A program made the translations under genes and the position numbers. From contig JARGXX010000037.1 of NCBI GenBank assembly GCA_030374765.1, positions 434,001 through 498,000 of the forward strand: 64,000 nt of DNA, written 5' to 3'. A model generated the notes under the pieces. The model had not been told where the DNA came from. It worked only from the letters and a program-made list of their open reading frames with translations, and searched no databases. Of the stretch, positions 32,666 to 44,040 are shown in pieces. This DNA comes from Agarophyton chilense. Its lineage: Eukaryota > Rhodophyta > Florideophyceae > Gracilariales > Gracilariaceae. Within the stretch, counting starts at the first letter, position 1. Each line of letters begins with the position of its first letter.

Positions 32666-33242
32666 AGAAGTCTTCACTTCAGGTCATAGAATTAACTACC
32701 CTCGTAATGTACCATGCCATTACAATGATCGCTGGCCCTCGGAGAAGACGAGAGAAAAGCGAAGTGCTTGGTCAAAATAAACGGATGTCCGCCGTTTCAA
32801 CTGCCGTTGAGGAAGACTAAGTAGCAAAGTTCGAAAAAGAGAAATTTCTTCGGCATTTTTTTGTTTTCGAGTTCAATTTGGCACGTGATGGGCGTGCGAA
32901 ATGGTCCCGTACTGCACATGTATGGTAGTGACGCTGAACGAAGTCACGCCATTACTTTCTCAATCCATCATAGCTTCACCTAGCTAGGCGTGAACATATA
33001 TTGCGAATCTTCGCGAAGGGAAGGAATACCTCGGGGAAAGACGGGTGATTCTTGTGGTACAGTATAAATCCAGGTTTCTTTCAAAGCCATTATTCTGTAT
33101 GTTTGATATGTTAAGGGTTCGTGGCAATCCTCATGCCTTATCAGAGAAAGCGAACGAGATGCACTGTTTCGATTACTAACACGTTCCATCAAGGCGGGAA
33201 TATTTTCAAGGGCCTTTCTTGACTCCCTTGGTTTTTGAAGCT
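32666..33242. other. Upstream region of the GUCD1-like gene
   Basis: 577 bases with no recognised gene. The Harbinger target duplication lies at its left edge, so the transposon ends about 0.6 kb before the start codon. Confidence 0.5.
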
Positions 33243-34319
33243 ATGCGGTGGATTTCTTTTCAAAAACAAATGTGCAAAGAGGACGATGGCGCAACAGCAC
33301 TCTCTCATGGAAAGGCTCTCCACCGTTTTATTCAGTATCAAAAAGATGCAGTGCCGTACATACACCAAATGCGCAGTTGGGACTGCGGGCTGGCATGTGT
33401 AGCGATGACGCTGAAGACGCTGGGCTTTAAGCAGGTGAGTGGGGGCGATTTCTTTTTGTTCACCTTTTCTGTATTATGAGCCTCTGACAAGATTATCTAC
33501 AACCGGCCATGCATCACGTAGGTGTTTTTGGAAGACTTGATCAAGAACTGTCGAGCTGCGGCAACTTGGACTATAGATCTTGCATACCTTTTACATGAAT
33601 TTGGGGTGCGTGTTTCGTACTATACCACAATTAGAGGAGTACGTCCGGAATACTTGACGCAATCCTTCTACAAAAAAATGCATGACCCCAGTGATACAAA
33701 TCGCATATTGCAGAGATTCAACGATGCCAAGAGCAATGGAGTGAATGTCACGGAAGAAAAGCTAAAGATGTCCGATATTCAGAGAGCAATTGTGGAGAAA
33801 CGCCAGTTAGCACTAGTTCTTGTCGACGTACGTTTGCTGAGATGTATATTTTGCACCCAGAACCATGGTACTCAGGAAAGCATTCGATCTTATCACAGAA
33901 ACCCAGATGGTTTTCTAGGCCACTATGTTTTATTGTATGCTTACCATGAAGAGAGCAACTATTTTCTGATGAAAGACCCGGCTTCTGGCCGAGAATTTTG
34001 CATGGTTTCTGCCCCGAATTTGGAACTATCTAGATTAGCTTTTGGAACTGACGAGGATATCATTCTAATTGGGAAAGCAAGAGTTATGCGAGAATCACAC
34101 GCGAATTCTGTCTCAAATTCTTCTCATAAGACAGGGATTATCCACCAAGAACTGACTGGGAGCGAAATGATTCAAAGGCCTCAGCCGTCAGTTCGTGAAG
34201 CAGTTGGTGTCGTTGTAACATCAATTTCTTCCCATTCCAACACTATTGGAAGAGATGCTTTGAACTTTATACTTCGCAAGGTATTCGGTGTTTCCATTCC
34301 CAGGACAAAATTGCCTTGA
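33243..34319 (+). CDS. GUCD1-like protein (guanylyl cyclase domain-containing 1 family, C39-peptidase-like fold)
   Basis: Two exons, 33243-33434 and 33522-34319, separated by an 87-bp phase-0 intron (GTGAGT...GTAG); joined length 329 residues. Residues around 45-62 read SWDCGLACVAMTLKTLGF, the Cys box of the family. Exon 2 gives WTIDLAYLLHEFGV, then SFYKKMHD, GHYVLLYAYHEESNYFLMKDP (His and Asp/Asn positions of a papain-like triad) and FGTDEDIILI, all in the order of animal and plant GUCD1. The name is historical; enzymatic activity is not established. The first ATG in frame upstream of the Cys box was chosen (33243); a 90-residue Ser-rich tail after FGTDEDIILI is extra. No damage seen, so probably a working host gene. 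Confidence 0.85.
33435..33521 (+). other. Intron of the GUCD1-like gene
   Basis: 87 bp, donor GTGAGT after codon GCAG-ending Gln, acceptor CACGTAG. Removal joins KTLGFKQ to VFLEDLIKN in frame and restores the family alignment; the unspliced frame ends after 25 codons. Confidence 0.85.
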
Positions 34320-35746
34320 TCTAACGGCTCGTTCTCTCCTTCTGGCTCTAGTTCTGCTTCTGATAACTCTATGTCCTCTTCATCCAAATTCAGTAACCCA
34401 AGTTTTCCTTCTTGTGGCAATGCGGGGCTGTAGGTGGAGTGGTTCAGAATGCGGTTCACTTTCTGTTTTTTTTTCCAGTCGATCCAGGCGATACTGATCG
34501 GGTTAGCCACACATTTTCTTTGTGAATTGCTGCTTCCAGGGAAGTCACGCTATCCTTATCAAGCCCGGACCAAAGCGTTTGAAATTCTGTACTGAGGTTC
34601 GTCGAAGAGCTCTTCACGTCCGCTTGTGTGGTTGAGAACATATCCAAGGCTTTAGGAGAAAACGAAGTCGACGTAAACCCTATTTTTGTCTGCTCAACTT
34701 TTTTCATTCTTGATAGGAAGGTCTTCCTATTCACCAGCTTGGTTGCCGACTCCCTTCCCAAAGCTTACTGGCTCATTAGATCTAGTAGCACTGCAATCAT
34801 GCTCTCTTCGCGACGTATTCTTCGATAAAGTGACACACCTCTCGAGTAGATGTCAGAAGGACAAGTCTTTTGGGTGTTGTGGATGGGTTCAAGGGTAGGG
34901 GTACAAGAAATTTGGAGGTGAGCAATGTGACACGCGTATTATGGACTATCTATGCACGGTCAAGTTAACTATAAAGATGAGTTCAGAGAGATAAAGATGT
35001 AACAATTCTGTTTTGCACTATGTGGTGTGGTTTCTTCACCTAACTTGGTCTGATGGCGACCACTCGGCCATGAGCCTGCTCTCTTTCCCCAAAGAAATGC
35101 AGTCTTCATATTACTAATGTTCCCCAAAACGGTACTACGCGCGCCGTACAGCAAGGAAGATATATTGTCCTGATACCCGGATTAGGGGCAGAGATAATCA
35201 GATTCTGATTGAAGTGAGTCACCAGTGTGAAGTCGGAAACGGAAGCTCATTGTTCTTGCTTCTGAACAATAAACTCCTCGGAAAGTGGTAAGAGTTCCCC
35301 ATTTAACTACACAACAATTCCACTGTAACGGCTGGATTGCTTGGTTTGAATATCTAGTTAGACGCCATGTTCAAAGTTGAAGTGCCTCCACGACTCAAGA
35401 TGGTCACAACCCAGGCCTACCACAAGTTGGCGGGAATCTCCCTTGCGGGATGTACTCCCTGAGCCTGAGGTATGAAACTAGGCTAAAAGGTTTCACGGAA
35501 GTGTTCCCAGCGATATGTCATGCAATGGGCATGTAGTTCCATTTCGACTCTATGGTAGCGGGCGTCTCGTGATTGGGATACTCGAACGGTGAATTGATGG
35601 CAGTGAAGCCGGGAAACGCTAAGGATCGTTCTACGAGTTGTAGTAGGTAGGACTTTATTTTTGCAACAGATTCAATGTTTCTCTAACAGTGCATGTAGCC
35701 ATAAAGTAAACATGCGAAAACAAGGTTGCAAGTTGAGTTAATGTGC
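34320..35746. other. Intergenic, no supported gene
   Basis: Minus-strand open stretches at 34761-34456 (102 codons including the stop) and 34510-34181 overlap each other and the 3' end of the GUCD1-like gene; I could not support either. The rest shows nothing recognisable. Confidence 0.4.
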
Positions 35747-36976
35747 TCACAAATTCTTTAACTTTGTTCTGAGCTGCTCAATCTCATCGGTCAGTCCTAG
35801 TATAGTATTGACAGTTTCTTTTCTCTTCACTCGAACCAACTGATTGCCTTCGCTTTCGACGGCATCAACTTTGAGCATTTGCTGTGTGAGATATTCTTCT
35901 AACTCAAGGAGACGTCGAGATCCATCTTGAACTTCATCTTCCTTCCCCCGCATCGTAGCCAGGCAGCGCAATTGATTGATATCATATCTACCAGAGGCAG
36001 TGATCTTGTTCACGTTGTCAATAATGGATCCTAAGGCACTGAGCTTTTCCGTTGCCGGGTTCTCATTTTTTTCAAGATGAGGTGAGACACCTCTTCTCGC
36101 ACCGGGCTTCCCTGAAGAGGTTGGGAGATTTGATTGACTCGCGAATTTTTTGTCAGGATTTGGGCTCGACGATGCCGTGCTGGGCGTATTAGCAGTTCGA
36201 AAGTGCTGAGGCGTAGGGGAGGCTTTGGTTGATTGCTGGTTTGTAGGGATATTAGTGGAGTTATTGTCAACGGCGCGGGGTACGGGGATGCGATGGGCCG
36301 TGGATGCGGGAGACGCGTTATGGTCGTGAATCGGGGGGGCTTCAGGGTCAAAAAACGGAGCTTTTGTCATTTCTCGTAGGTCCGGGTGAATATCGTTGTC
36401 AATGCTGGCGGATGACTTAGATTTGGCGCGCCCCAGGAATGTTCGTTGCGCCAGAGCGCTTGGAATGGTGTCCGGCGGTCTGTCGGGCAGCCATCGTGAA
36501 CTGTTGGTCTTCTTGTTGAAAATGTATCGTCGGCCGGTTTCGGGAACAAGCATGAGCACCTCGTCAGCGGTGAGGCCGAGTGATTTGGGCGCGGCTATCT
36601 CGCGGTATTTGGCACTTTCGCCAAAGTGTTGTGGCTTGCCTGGGTTTGCAGGTTTCTTCGGCTGCGCACGCTTTTCTGCTGCAAAGGGATTGGTGGAGCC
36701 GTTGGCAGCAGCGGCATTCTTGGTGTGCTCTTGATTGGTAGATTTGTCGGACGAAACGGGACAGAGATGTTGATTGTTCTCAGTCACCCATTGTCGCTCG
36801 CCGGAGATGGTATTGACGAGGTAGTCATTGGAGGTCTTCGGATCAGTGTGGCGGGACCATAGCCATTTTACTTCGCTGGTAACTGGGTGCGAGAGGTAGA
36901 TGAGCCCGTTTTCGGCCCGGTGTTGAGACCACTTGGAGTATGGGAGGTGAGCGTTAGCTGCAGGATGTCTTTGCAT
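35747..36976 (-). CDS. WW- and BAG-domain protein, BAG co-chaperone family
   Basis: BAG domains bind the Hsp70 ATPase domain and act as nucleotide-exchange co-chaperones. This intact 409-residue protein has two overlapping WW-like modules at the N-terminus (Trp16 to Trp38/40, and Trp40 to Trp63 with SNDYLVNTISGERQW) and a third at about 145-165 (RRYIFNKKTNSSRWLPDRPP). A Pro/Ser/Thr/Asn-rich disordered middle (170-300) follows. The C-terminal BAG-like three-helix region (about 305-405) includes RRLLELEEYLTQQMLKVDAV, then EGNQLVRVKRKETVNTI. N-terminal WW plus C-terminal BAG is the layout of animal BAG3. No intron is needed. It is divergent from the HEAT-repeat gene, with starts 1.9 kb apart. 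The domain calls are by eye; orthology to BAG3 is not claimed. Confidence 0.75.
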   Translation of the reverse strand: MQRHPAANAHLPYSKWSQHRAENGLIYLSHPVTSEVKWLWSRHTDPKTSNDYLVNTISGERQWVTENNQHLCPVSSDKSTNQEHTKNAAAANGSTNPFAAEKRAQPKKPANPGKPQHFGESAKYREIAAPKSLGLTADEVLMLVPETGRRYIFNKKTNSSRWLPDRPPDTIPSALAQRTFLGRAKSKSSASIDNDIHPDLREMTKAPFFDPEAPPIHDHNASPASTAHRIPVPRAVDNNSTNIPTNQQSTKASPTPQHFRTANTPSTASSSPNPDKKFASQSNLPTSSGKPGARRGVSPHLEKNENPATEKLSALGSIIDNVNKITASGRYDINQLRCLATMRGKEDEVQDGSRRLLELEEYLTQQMLKVDAVESEGNQLVRVKRKETVNTILGLTDEIEQLRTKLKNL

Positions 36977-38891
36977 GGCCTACTCAAGCGCTGAATTGGA
37001 ACTGCAAACTGAGGGCGGGCAGCGAAAAATTATACAGGCGAAGCGCCGCGGGGAAGTGAGTCGCTGAAGAGCTCTGGGACGAGGACGAGAGGCGGGAAGC
37101 AACTAGAACGCGAGGGAGGAAGGAGTTGTGGGGGGTGCGGCCTGGTGCGCGCCGCAAGCGGTCGAGCCGTTGTTGTTGATTGCGGACGCAATGTTGCGCG
37201 CGAGGAGCGGCACAAGGCAGGAGCTTGCGCCCCGCCACTGAAAGCAGTGTGCCCACACGTGGCGACTGTAAGCCGCGCGGTTTTCCCCTTTTTTTCCGCA
37301 GAATCAGACAAAAACTGCTGAAAAAAATTACACACCCTGACCGTTTGGATGTTCATTCGGGTTGACAGTTTTGCGCAGATAAGGGATCTGTATGAAATGA
37401 CTGTAAACAGCACGACCGGACACGGCGAACCGAGCGTTCCGGTGGCGTTCTCTGGGGAAAGTCCTCCCCCCACCTCAGCCTCGGCGGCTCAACGCTAGTT
37501 TGTGCTTGGTCATCATGATTGTAATACTGCCAAGTAGATTCAGTGGCTGTTTCGAGTGGCCTTGGGACTCAGCTATCAGTTCCTACAAGCGGAGCATCAT
37601 GGCCTGTTGACGTCGATCTGAGTTGAGTAGTCGGTCTCTCAGTTTCCAATGGCATGGTGCACCAAGCAATGCGTGTTGTCCCAAAGTCAGCCAGCCAGCT
37701 GTTGCTCTGCTCGGTGTGTGAGACGTGACACGCTTGCCCGACCACGTTGCCAATTAGATCGCATCTCCCGGGAGATGGCGCCACTCACATCATATGAGGT
37801 ACACATCGGTTTTCGCCAGTCGACCGACACGTTCTTCATGTCCGTGCGGTCACTCGTTCGCTTCTGATACTAGCTAGTAGTATCGAGCTTAACCTCCGCA
37901 ACGAGCCGTGGTAGCGAAACAGCAACGGCGTATAGCACTTTTCACGAAACAGTTCGTACACAGCGAATTGTTAAACTCGAGACGCCTATTTGAAACGACC
38001 GAGAGCTGCAGCCGTAGGCGCGCGTCGCGCTACACAAAAGGGTTGGAGATACGGCGCTGATACGCGTATGGAGCTATCTAAACTTATGTAGTTACTGAAT
38101 TGGATGCGGCGCCCCAGCTGTCCGTTACGAGAGCAACTGCGGCTAGCTAGGGATCGCTATCTCCCAAACAGCAACGAAAAAGGCGAGCGAACGCACCCAG
38201 CGTGTACGCGCTGTACCGCGCGCTACCGTTCAACTGCCTTGACACGTGGCCATACAGGGCAGCAAACGGCGCGCAAATCATGCGCGCCGCCTTTTCCGGC
38301 GCCACCGCAGCCCCAAAGCGCCCCTGCGCGCACTCCGTGTTGTGTGCCCCTCTTGGTCGTCAACCCGTGGCGGACTGTGTGCAACCCCCATGCGCAACGA
38401 GCATCCCCCTGCCTCGCTGCTCGCCCTTTCTCACCACCCTTTCTTTCTTCCCCACCACCCTGCCGCCCCCCACCCCATCCCCCATCCCTCTACCCCCTCG
38501 TTCCCCTTCCTTCCCCCCTTCCTTCCCCCTCTTATCCTTCCCCTGTTCCTATACCGGCCCGTAGTGATTCCGCGTGCTCCTCTTCTTCCCCTTGGTCTTC
38601 ACGTCTACCCCGAGTATCTACTATTTCTCTCGGTTTTCATTTTCCGTTCAACCCGCCCACCCTCCACACGTTCCTCTGTCCTTGCCAGATTTTCAACCCC
38701 TCCCAAATTATCTTTCACTATCATCCGCGTGTCCGCTTCGACTATTTTCTATTGCATTCCTCGACTCGCCGCCATTCCCCACCATTCCCGCCCTGTGTCC
38801 TTCTCTCATAGGCCCGATTACGTTCGTGCGCTCTCCTTTGCAGCTTACCGGATTTTGAGCCGACTCTTCGTCCCGACGCCACTCTTCTCTT
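36977..38891. promoter_or_regulatory. Divergent intergenic region with pyrimidine-rich leader
   Basis: Lies between the starts of the BAG and HEAT-repeat genes, so it must hold both promoters. About 38430-38790 is strongly C/T-rich on the plus strand and sits directly upstream of the HEAT-repeat ATG, as 5' UTR or core promoter. The long ORFs here on both strands come from that biased composition. No TATA box was identified. Confidence 0.45.
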
Positions 38892-41591
38892 ATGGCTGCC
38901 GAAGCAGCTACCCCGGACGCGCCGCAAGCATCTCAATCTGCATCTGAGCCGTCGTCTTCTCCGCCAAGTGCAAACGGCACAACACCTTCTGCAACCCCAA
39001 CCAACCCTACTGCCCGAACACCCCAAACCCATGCCTATTCCACAATCCAGCCTCCAAACGGAATCAATGCTGATCCAGAGGCCGCGGCGCTGCACTCCTC
39101 GGATTCGCAAGTCGACGACCAGGATTCAAAAGCGTATGATCCCGATACCTCCGGTGTTGAATTTGTTGTTCTCAACGACGAAGTTCTTACCAGCGTCGCT
39201 AATGCCACCTTAGTTCTTCTTGATGGCTCTGACCTTGAGAGGTTGGCTGTTATGTTCCAGTTTCCCCAGTTTCTGGAGCACTGTCCGGATGACACGCTCC
39301 AGATTATGGTTCCGGAAATATGTCGCGATGCAGTGCGATGGAAAGACGAAGTTCAAATGGCTGCCGCAGAAGCGTTGTACTTTGTGGTTAACATGCATGT
39401 TCCCGAAACTGTTGCAAAGCGCATTGTTGTGGCTGCGTTGCGAATTATTCAAATGAGTGAGAGTGGCGATGTGTTTGATGCGTGGGGCGAGATTCTTTCA
39501 ATGATGCTTCCCCAGGTCAAGCGTGAGGATGTCAAGTCACTTGTAGTACCTGCTACCGTAGACCGCGCATCAAGTCCAACAGTTGAATCTCGACGTCTGG
39601 CAGCTAGAATCATAGGTTCCCTGAATGACGCTTTGACACCAAACGAATTGGAGGAGCAGTTTTTGGGCCAAGCGATGCGTCTTTGTGATGACCAAGATCC
39701 CTCAGTTCGCGCTATGATAGCACAGTCTCTTGCATCGGTCGGAGCCAAATTACCTTTGCGCATCTCGGAAAGACAACTATGGCCGAAATTGGATTCTCTT
39801 ATGACGGACGACAATGCGCGTGTTCGTGCCGCCGCTATGCGGGCCGTCGCTCGATCTGCTGAAGCACACAAAGCGGAGTGCTTGAATTCTCTAAGCTTCA
39901 AGAATATGTTACTTCCCACATTTTTGCGAGAGTGTGCAACAGCCAGCACCGTCGCTTCTTCTGACCTCCGAAATGTTGATGACGACACTTATCTCATGCT
40001 TGAGATATTTTCAGAGGTCTATGGGTATCTCTTGTGCGCTGTGCATCCATTATTTGCAAACGAGGAGACATGGAACACTGCTTTGAATTCACTGCGACGG
40101 ATGGTCACGTGCAATGGTCCTACTGTTCGACATTGGTGCGCTTTCAATGTACCCGCGGTCGCCGTGGTGTGTGGTTCCAAACGACCGGAAAAGATTCGTG
40201 GGGTGGTTCATGCACTGTCCGCGGATACAGATGTCGAAACAAGAGCCACCCTTGCCGCCGGTATTCACGAGACTGCCCGCGTGCTTGGGAAGGGCGAGCT
40301 AAGAGAGGAGATTCTAAATGCTATTTCTAATCTGATGACAGACCAGAATCCACAAGTCCGAATGAACTCATTGTCCCACTTTGCAGAACTTCTCATCCTG
40401 CTTTCGACTGGACCCGAGGAAGGTCAATCTGAAAGTCCAAATGAGAAGAACTCCCCTGCAAAGGAGCTATCTCCAGTGTTCCGGTCTCTTGAAACTATGT
40501 CACATGATTCATGGAGAACTCAGGAGCTGTTGGCGAGGCAGATCGACCAATGCGCCAATCGTATTCCACAAGATATGCTCTGTGAGCATGTCGCCCCTTT
40601 GTTGTTCCAAATGGCAAGAGAGTCTACGTATTTGGTGCGTAGGGCTTCTATATCTGCTCTCGTGTCGGTTGTGAGGTACATTCCCGACGTGAGGCGAAGA
40701 GACCATATTCTCAAACATTTTCGCTCAGAATGGGCGAGAGGGAAGGTGTACTGGACACGATTAGCATATATAGATGGAAGCACAGCTGCACTCAAGCTCC
40801 TTAGCCACCGGTTATTTACTCATTTATTTGCTTCTGAGTTGCTTTCTTTGTCCAGAGATTCTGTCGCAAATGTCAGACTTCGTCTGACGAGGCTCATGCC
40901 GGAAATTGCCACAGCGTGCGGGTCAAAAACGGCCTTCAAAAATGCAATGGAATCTCTTCTGAATGATCCGGACGATGAGATTAGGAGAGAGGCGGAGCTG
41001 GTACAAGAGAAGATCAGGAATGCTGTGCCTCCCACCCCAGAAATGGAAGCAGATAATGCTGCAAAGGAAGCCGCAGAGCGCAAGTTCTTTATACAAAGAC
41101 AGAAAAGAAAGAATAACAATTCTAACAAAGACGGTGCCTCTGATGGAGGTAGAAATCCCGATTTCAAGGGTCCTATGCGTCGTAATGCATCATTCACAAA
41201 CAACACCGATGGTGCTTCCGGAGCGAAGCAAACAGTGGTCACCCACAGTGTTCTTGGGGCACCGGGCTACCCGTCAACTGATAATCTCTCTCCAGGCCAT
41301 CTGGCTGCAGGACCTGGTAGACAGGCTAATGGTCGAAAAGAAAATGAAGCTGGGGATGGAAAACCAAACGGCCGAACTGGTCAAAGACCTCGGCCAAACG
41401 GGAAGGCTGCAGACCGGGCGCAGAGTGGAAGAAGAAAAGGTAAGTTTTGTATTTCATTGCGCATGACATCTATTATTGTTTCCTTTTCCTGGAGTTGAAT
41501 CCCCCGCTTCTGACCGACGTTTTTCTCAATGTGTTAATTGATGATCCTCATCCATTTTATAGGTTCTGTTTTCCGACGTTGCTTTGCATGA
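38892..41591 (+). CDS. HEAT-repeat protein, PP4 regulatory subunit (PPP4R1/PPP4R4)-like
   Basis: Likely a scaffold for protein phosphatase 4 catalytic subunit. After a Ser/Pro/Thr-rich start (residues 1-75) come consecutive HEAT-type helix pairs over about 90-720, e.g. MRLCDDQDPSVRAMIAQSLA, MTDDNARVRAAAMRAVARSA, MTDQNPQVRMNSLSHFAELL, NVRLRLTRLMPEIATACG and LNDPDDEIRREAELVQEKI. The D-(P/D)-x-VR spacing is that of PP2A-A/PPP4R1 families. The tail is basic and Gly/Asn-rich. The open frame reads through to 41498, but a good donor (GTAAGT at 41440) and acceptor (TTTTATAG ending 41562) predict an intron; joined, the product would be about 858 residues ending at TGA 41589-41591. The C-terminus is therefore uncertain. 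Which PP4 subunit it corresponds to is not resolved. Confidence 0.75.
41440..41562 (+). other. Possible intron near the 3' end of the HEAT-repeat gene
   Basis: 123 bp from GTAAGT to TATAG with a pyrimidine-rich end. Splicing leaves a phase-1 junction and gives a 9-residue tail. The next frame of the downstream exon reads longer (LFSDVALHEDPSRQAQERLR), so the exact junction should be checked. Confidence 0.5.
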
Positions 41592-42477
41592 GGACCCAAG
41601 CCGACAAGCTCAAGAACGGTTGCGATACAGGCTCAATTGATAAGCTAAGGTTGATGAGGGTTGCGAAGGCTATCTGCTCCCGGGTAAGAGGTTTCACATG
41701 TGCTGATACACGGAGTTGAATCCTCGTAAATGCGAATCGCTCCGCTGAACGGAGTCTCATTCTGCAGTGGGTTCAAGTGCTGTTCCACTGCATTGCATGT
41801 ATATGAATCGTCTGTAGCTTTGTTTTCGCAAGGTGTTGTCGCGTTTGTAAGGAACCATGTTGCCAGTTGTATGACGTCAATATGTTGCGCTCTGTAGGAC
41901 CTCGCAAGTGGGGTTGCCCTACCACACAGAGAGACGTCTTGTACAAGTGAAGTTGGAAAGGATGGAAGAACGATGTGTATTCGTTCTGAAGCCCACGGAG
42001 AGAGCGGGGAAGTAGGGCTGGACTGTGAAGCAGACAGGGAATGTTTGATGTCTTGTGAGGATGTGAAGTGTATAAAGTGATTGGAATTTCGATTATTGTT
42101 TTGTCTTACGTCATTGAGAGCAGTGCCTTCATGGGGTAAAAGATGCATGTTTTGCTCATGTGGCCGTTTCAACAAACGCCTGGCTTCTCACTTCATAGAT
42201 GATATACCGTCACCAGCGTAACGATATCTTCTTTTTCATTCCCATTCACGAAGTCAAAAGAAAACAATTGCACCCTGCCCCAGTAAACCGCGCACGAAAT
42301 GATCAAAGCAACATCTGCTAATCTGTGCATGTAGTCGGTTTACCAGCTAGGGGTTTTAATGGGAAGTACGGCATTTTGCCCTTGGGAACCCACCAGAACG
42401 AGATCGCTTTCTCGTGGATATCACCATCTTTTTATGCGTTTGTTAGGGTCATTCCAACAAAAATTAGTTTGGTATGG

Positions 42478-42546
42478 AGATAAAATATGGTATTGATGGC
42501 GGCCTGTGATTGGCCATACATAATGCACGTCAACCATATTTTATCT
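42478..42546. repeat. 14-bp perfect inverted repeat
   Basis: AGATAAAATATGGT (42478-42491) and ACCATATTTTATCT (42533-42546), spacer 41 bases. Could be a small MITE or a hairpin. Confidence 0.8.
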
Positions 42547-42552
42547 TTGCCA

Positions 42553-42608
42553 TCTCATATTTGTGGGACTCGCAGCACCCACCTCTGCAAGTCCCGAATG
42601 ATATGAGA
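42553..42608. repeat. Two-part inverted repeat (hairpin)
   Basis: Outer arms TCTCATAT (42553-42560) and ATATGAGA (42601-42608), inner arms GGGACT (42565-42570) and AGTCCC (42590-42595), with small internal loops and a 19-base loop. Confidence 0.75.
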
Positions 42609-43110
42609 CGTGAAAAAAATTATGGAATCGGGATTCAAAAGCTTCCGATTTCGACTCCATACGTACAAACTTCACAACAAGGACAAGTTCCGGATTGAAA
42701 ACGATTTTCGTTTTCCTCTTCTAGCAGATCCCTCGCCTACTCCTCACGTTCACTCTCACCTTGTTCCCTTTTCTCACACTCACCATAATTGCAACTATCA
42801 CCACATCTTTAGAGCCATTCCATCAAATCCTCAGTGTCGCTCTCACCCTCTGCCACCTCTCATCACCGGGTTCACCATAACTATCTCCTCACTTCCGCCC
42901 GCAGCGCCATCGTCACCTTCATTCTTAGCCAACTTTACCTTCAACGTCACCCTTTCTTCAGCATCACTTTCCCTCTTCTCAACTATTTCATCACCCCATT
43001 CTTAGTTCCACATCCTCGACACATTCTCATCCCGTCCTATGCGTCGCAGTCACTGTTACTCTCACCGTCACCCACTTCTAAGCGTCATTGTATCTTCTCA
43101 GCTTTAGTGT

Positions 43111-44040
43111 TGTAGTGCAACGCCAAGAGCGGCGGAAACACACGAAGATGTCCGAGTCTTCCTCCAAGGAGGGTAGCACGGCGACGGAGCCTCTCCGGAG
43201 TGAACACGACTAAGTCGGGGTGTAAGGCCGAGGTTCACCGGCACGCCAAGCGGGAAGAGTGTGGGATGCTAGAAGGGAGCAGACCAGGTATGAGCTGTAT
43301 TCCACGGGAGTGGGTAAGTCTCGAGATCGAGTGATGCACCCACAGGAGTGGCGGTAAACCCGGTAAGCCGGCGCGCGGCACACGCGCGAGCGGCACGAAT
43401 AACCAACCACAAAGCAAAAGGGGGGAGCTACCACAAGAGTGGGTTAGCGATAAAGGGGGGACCACCCATTGGGGGCGATCGGGGGCATGGGCCACGAGAG
43501 CCAAAAGAAATATGTAGCAAACCCAATACTGGGGCGAGAACACGGCAGTGGTATGAAAGATATACACGCTAACAGCGGTCAGCGGTGAGTCTCCTGTTGA
43601 CGCAGGGTGGGTAAGTCTACCGTTAGTAACGCGGCTTCACCTCCGTAGAGTGTGAAAGACTCGCGAAAGCGGAAAAAGACTTGGAGCCAAGAACCCTGGT
43701 TGGGGAGCTTTACTGAGTGTCAGGGCGAGATCGCCCTGGCACTATATAGTGTAGAATACTGTAAAGAGCTCCCTAACCTAGTGTAATAAAGCTTAATAAA
43801 TAGAGAAATATCCAGCTATGCTGTCCCAACCTGTCCTGGGCCACCCGTGGTACACGTGGGTAAGTCACACCCGAATCGGGGCCACGGCGCACGGCCGCAG
43901 GGGCACTTCGCGTACAACCCGTTTACACCTGGCTACGCCAGCCCGCTAGAAGCGGTATTACTCATAGATCTCACAAGTATCGCCCGAGGCGGAAAAACAA
44001 CCAAGTCCTGGAAAAAGGCCCTCACGAGGGTTGCACTTTA
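43111..44040 (-). repeat. Solo LTR, second relative of the A/B family
   Basis: 930 bp. On the plus strand it starts TGTAGTGCAACGCC and ends GGTTGCACTTTA; the terminal ten bases pair at 8 of 10. Flanks AGTGT (43106-43110) and AGTTT (44041-44045) match at 4 of 5. Shares ACGAAGATGTCCG, TCTTCCTC and GTCGGGGTGTAAGGCCGAGG blocks with LTR A in the same orientation. The C/T-rich host sequence continues on both sides. Confidence 0.75.

Larger units (their letters stand above)
41592..43110. other. Intergenic with hairpins, then C/T-rich tract
   Basis: No supported gene. 42478-42608 contains two inverted repeats described under findings. From about 42715 the plus strand becomes C/A/T-rich and almost G-free, with recurring TCACC-like pentamers, up to the solo LTR. 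The same composition resumes after the LTR (44041-44230). Confidence 0.5.

Noticed and set aside
34181-34761. Two minus-strand ORFs convergent with the GUCD1-like gene
   Set aside because: In different frames, one overlapping the GUCD1 coding end, no motif, no intron that joins them.
38104-38947. Overlapping plus-strand ORFs of about 235 codons before the HEAT-repeat gene
   Set aside because: Caused by the C/T-rich leader; low-complexity P/S/L/F translations in all three frames.
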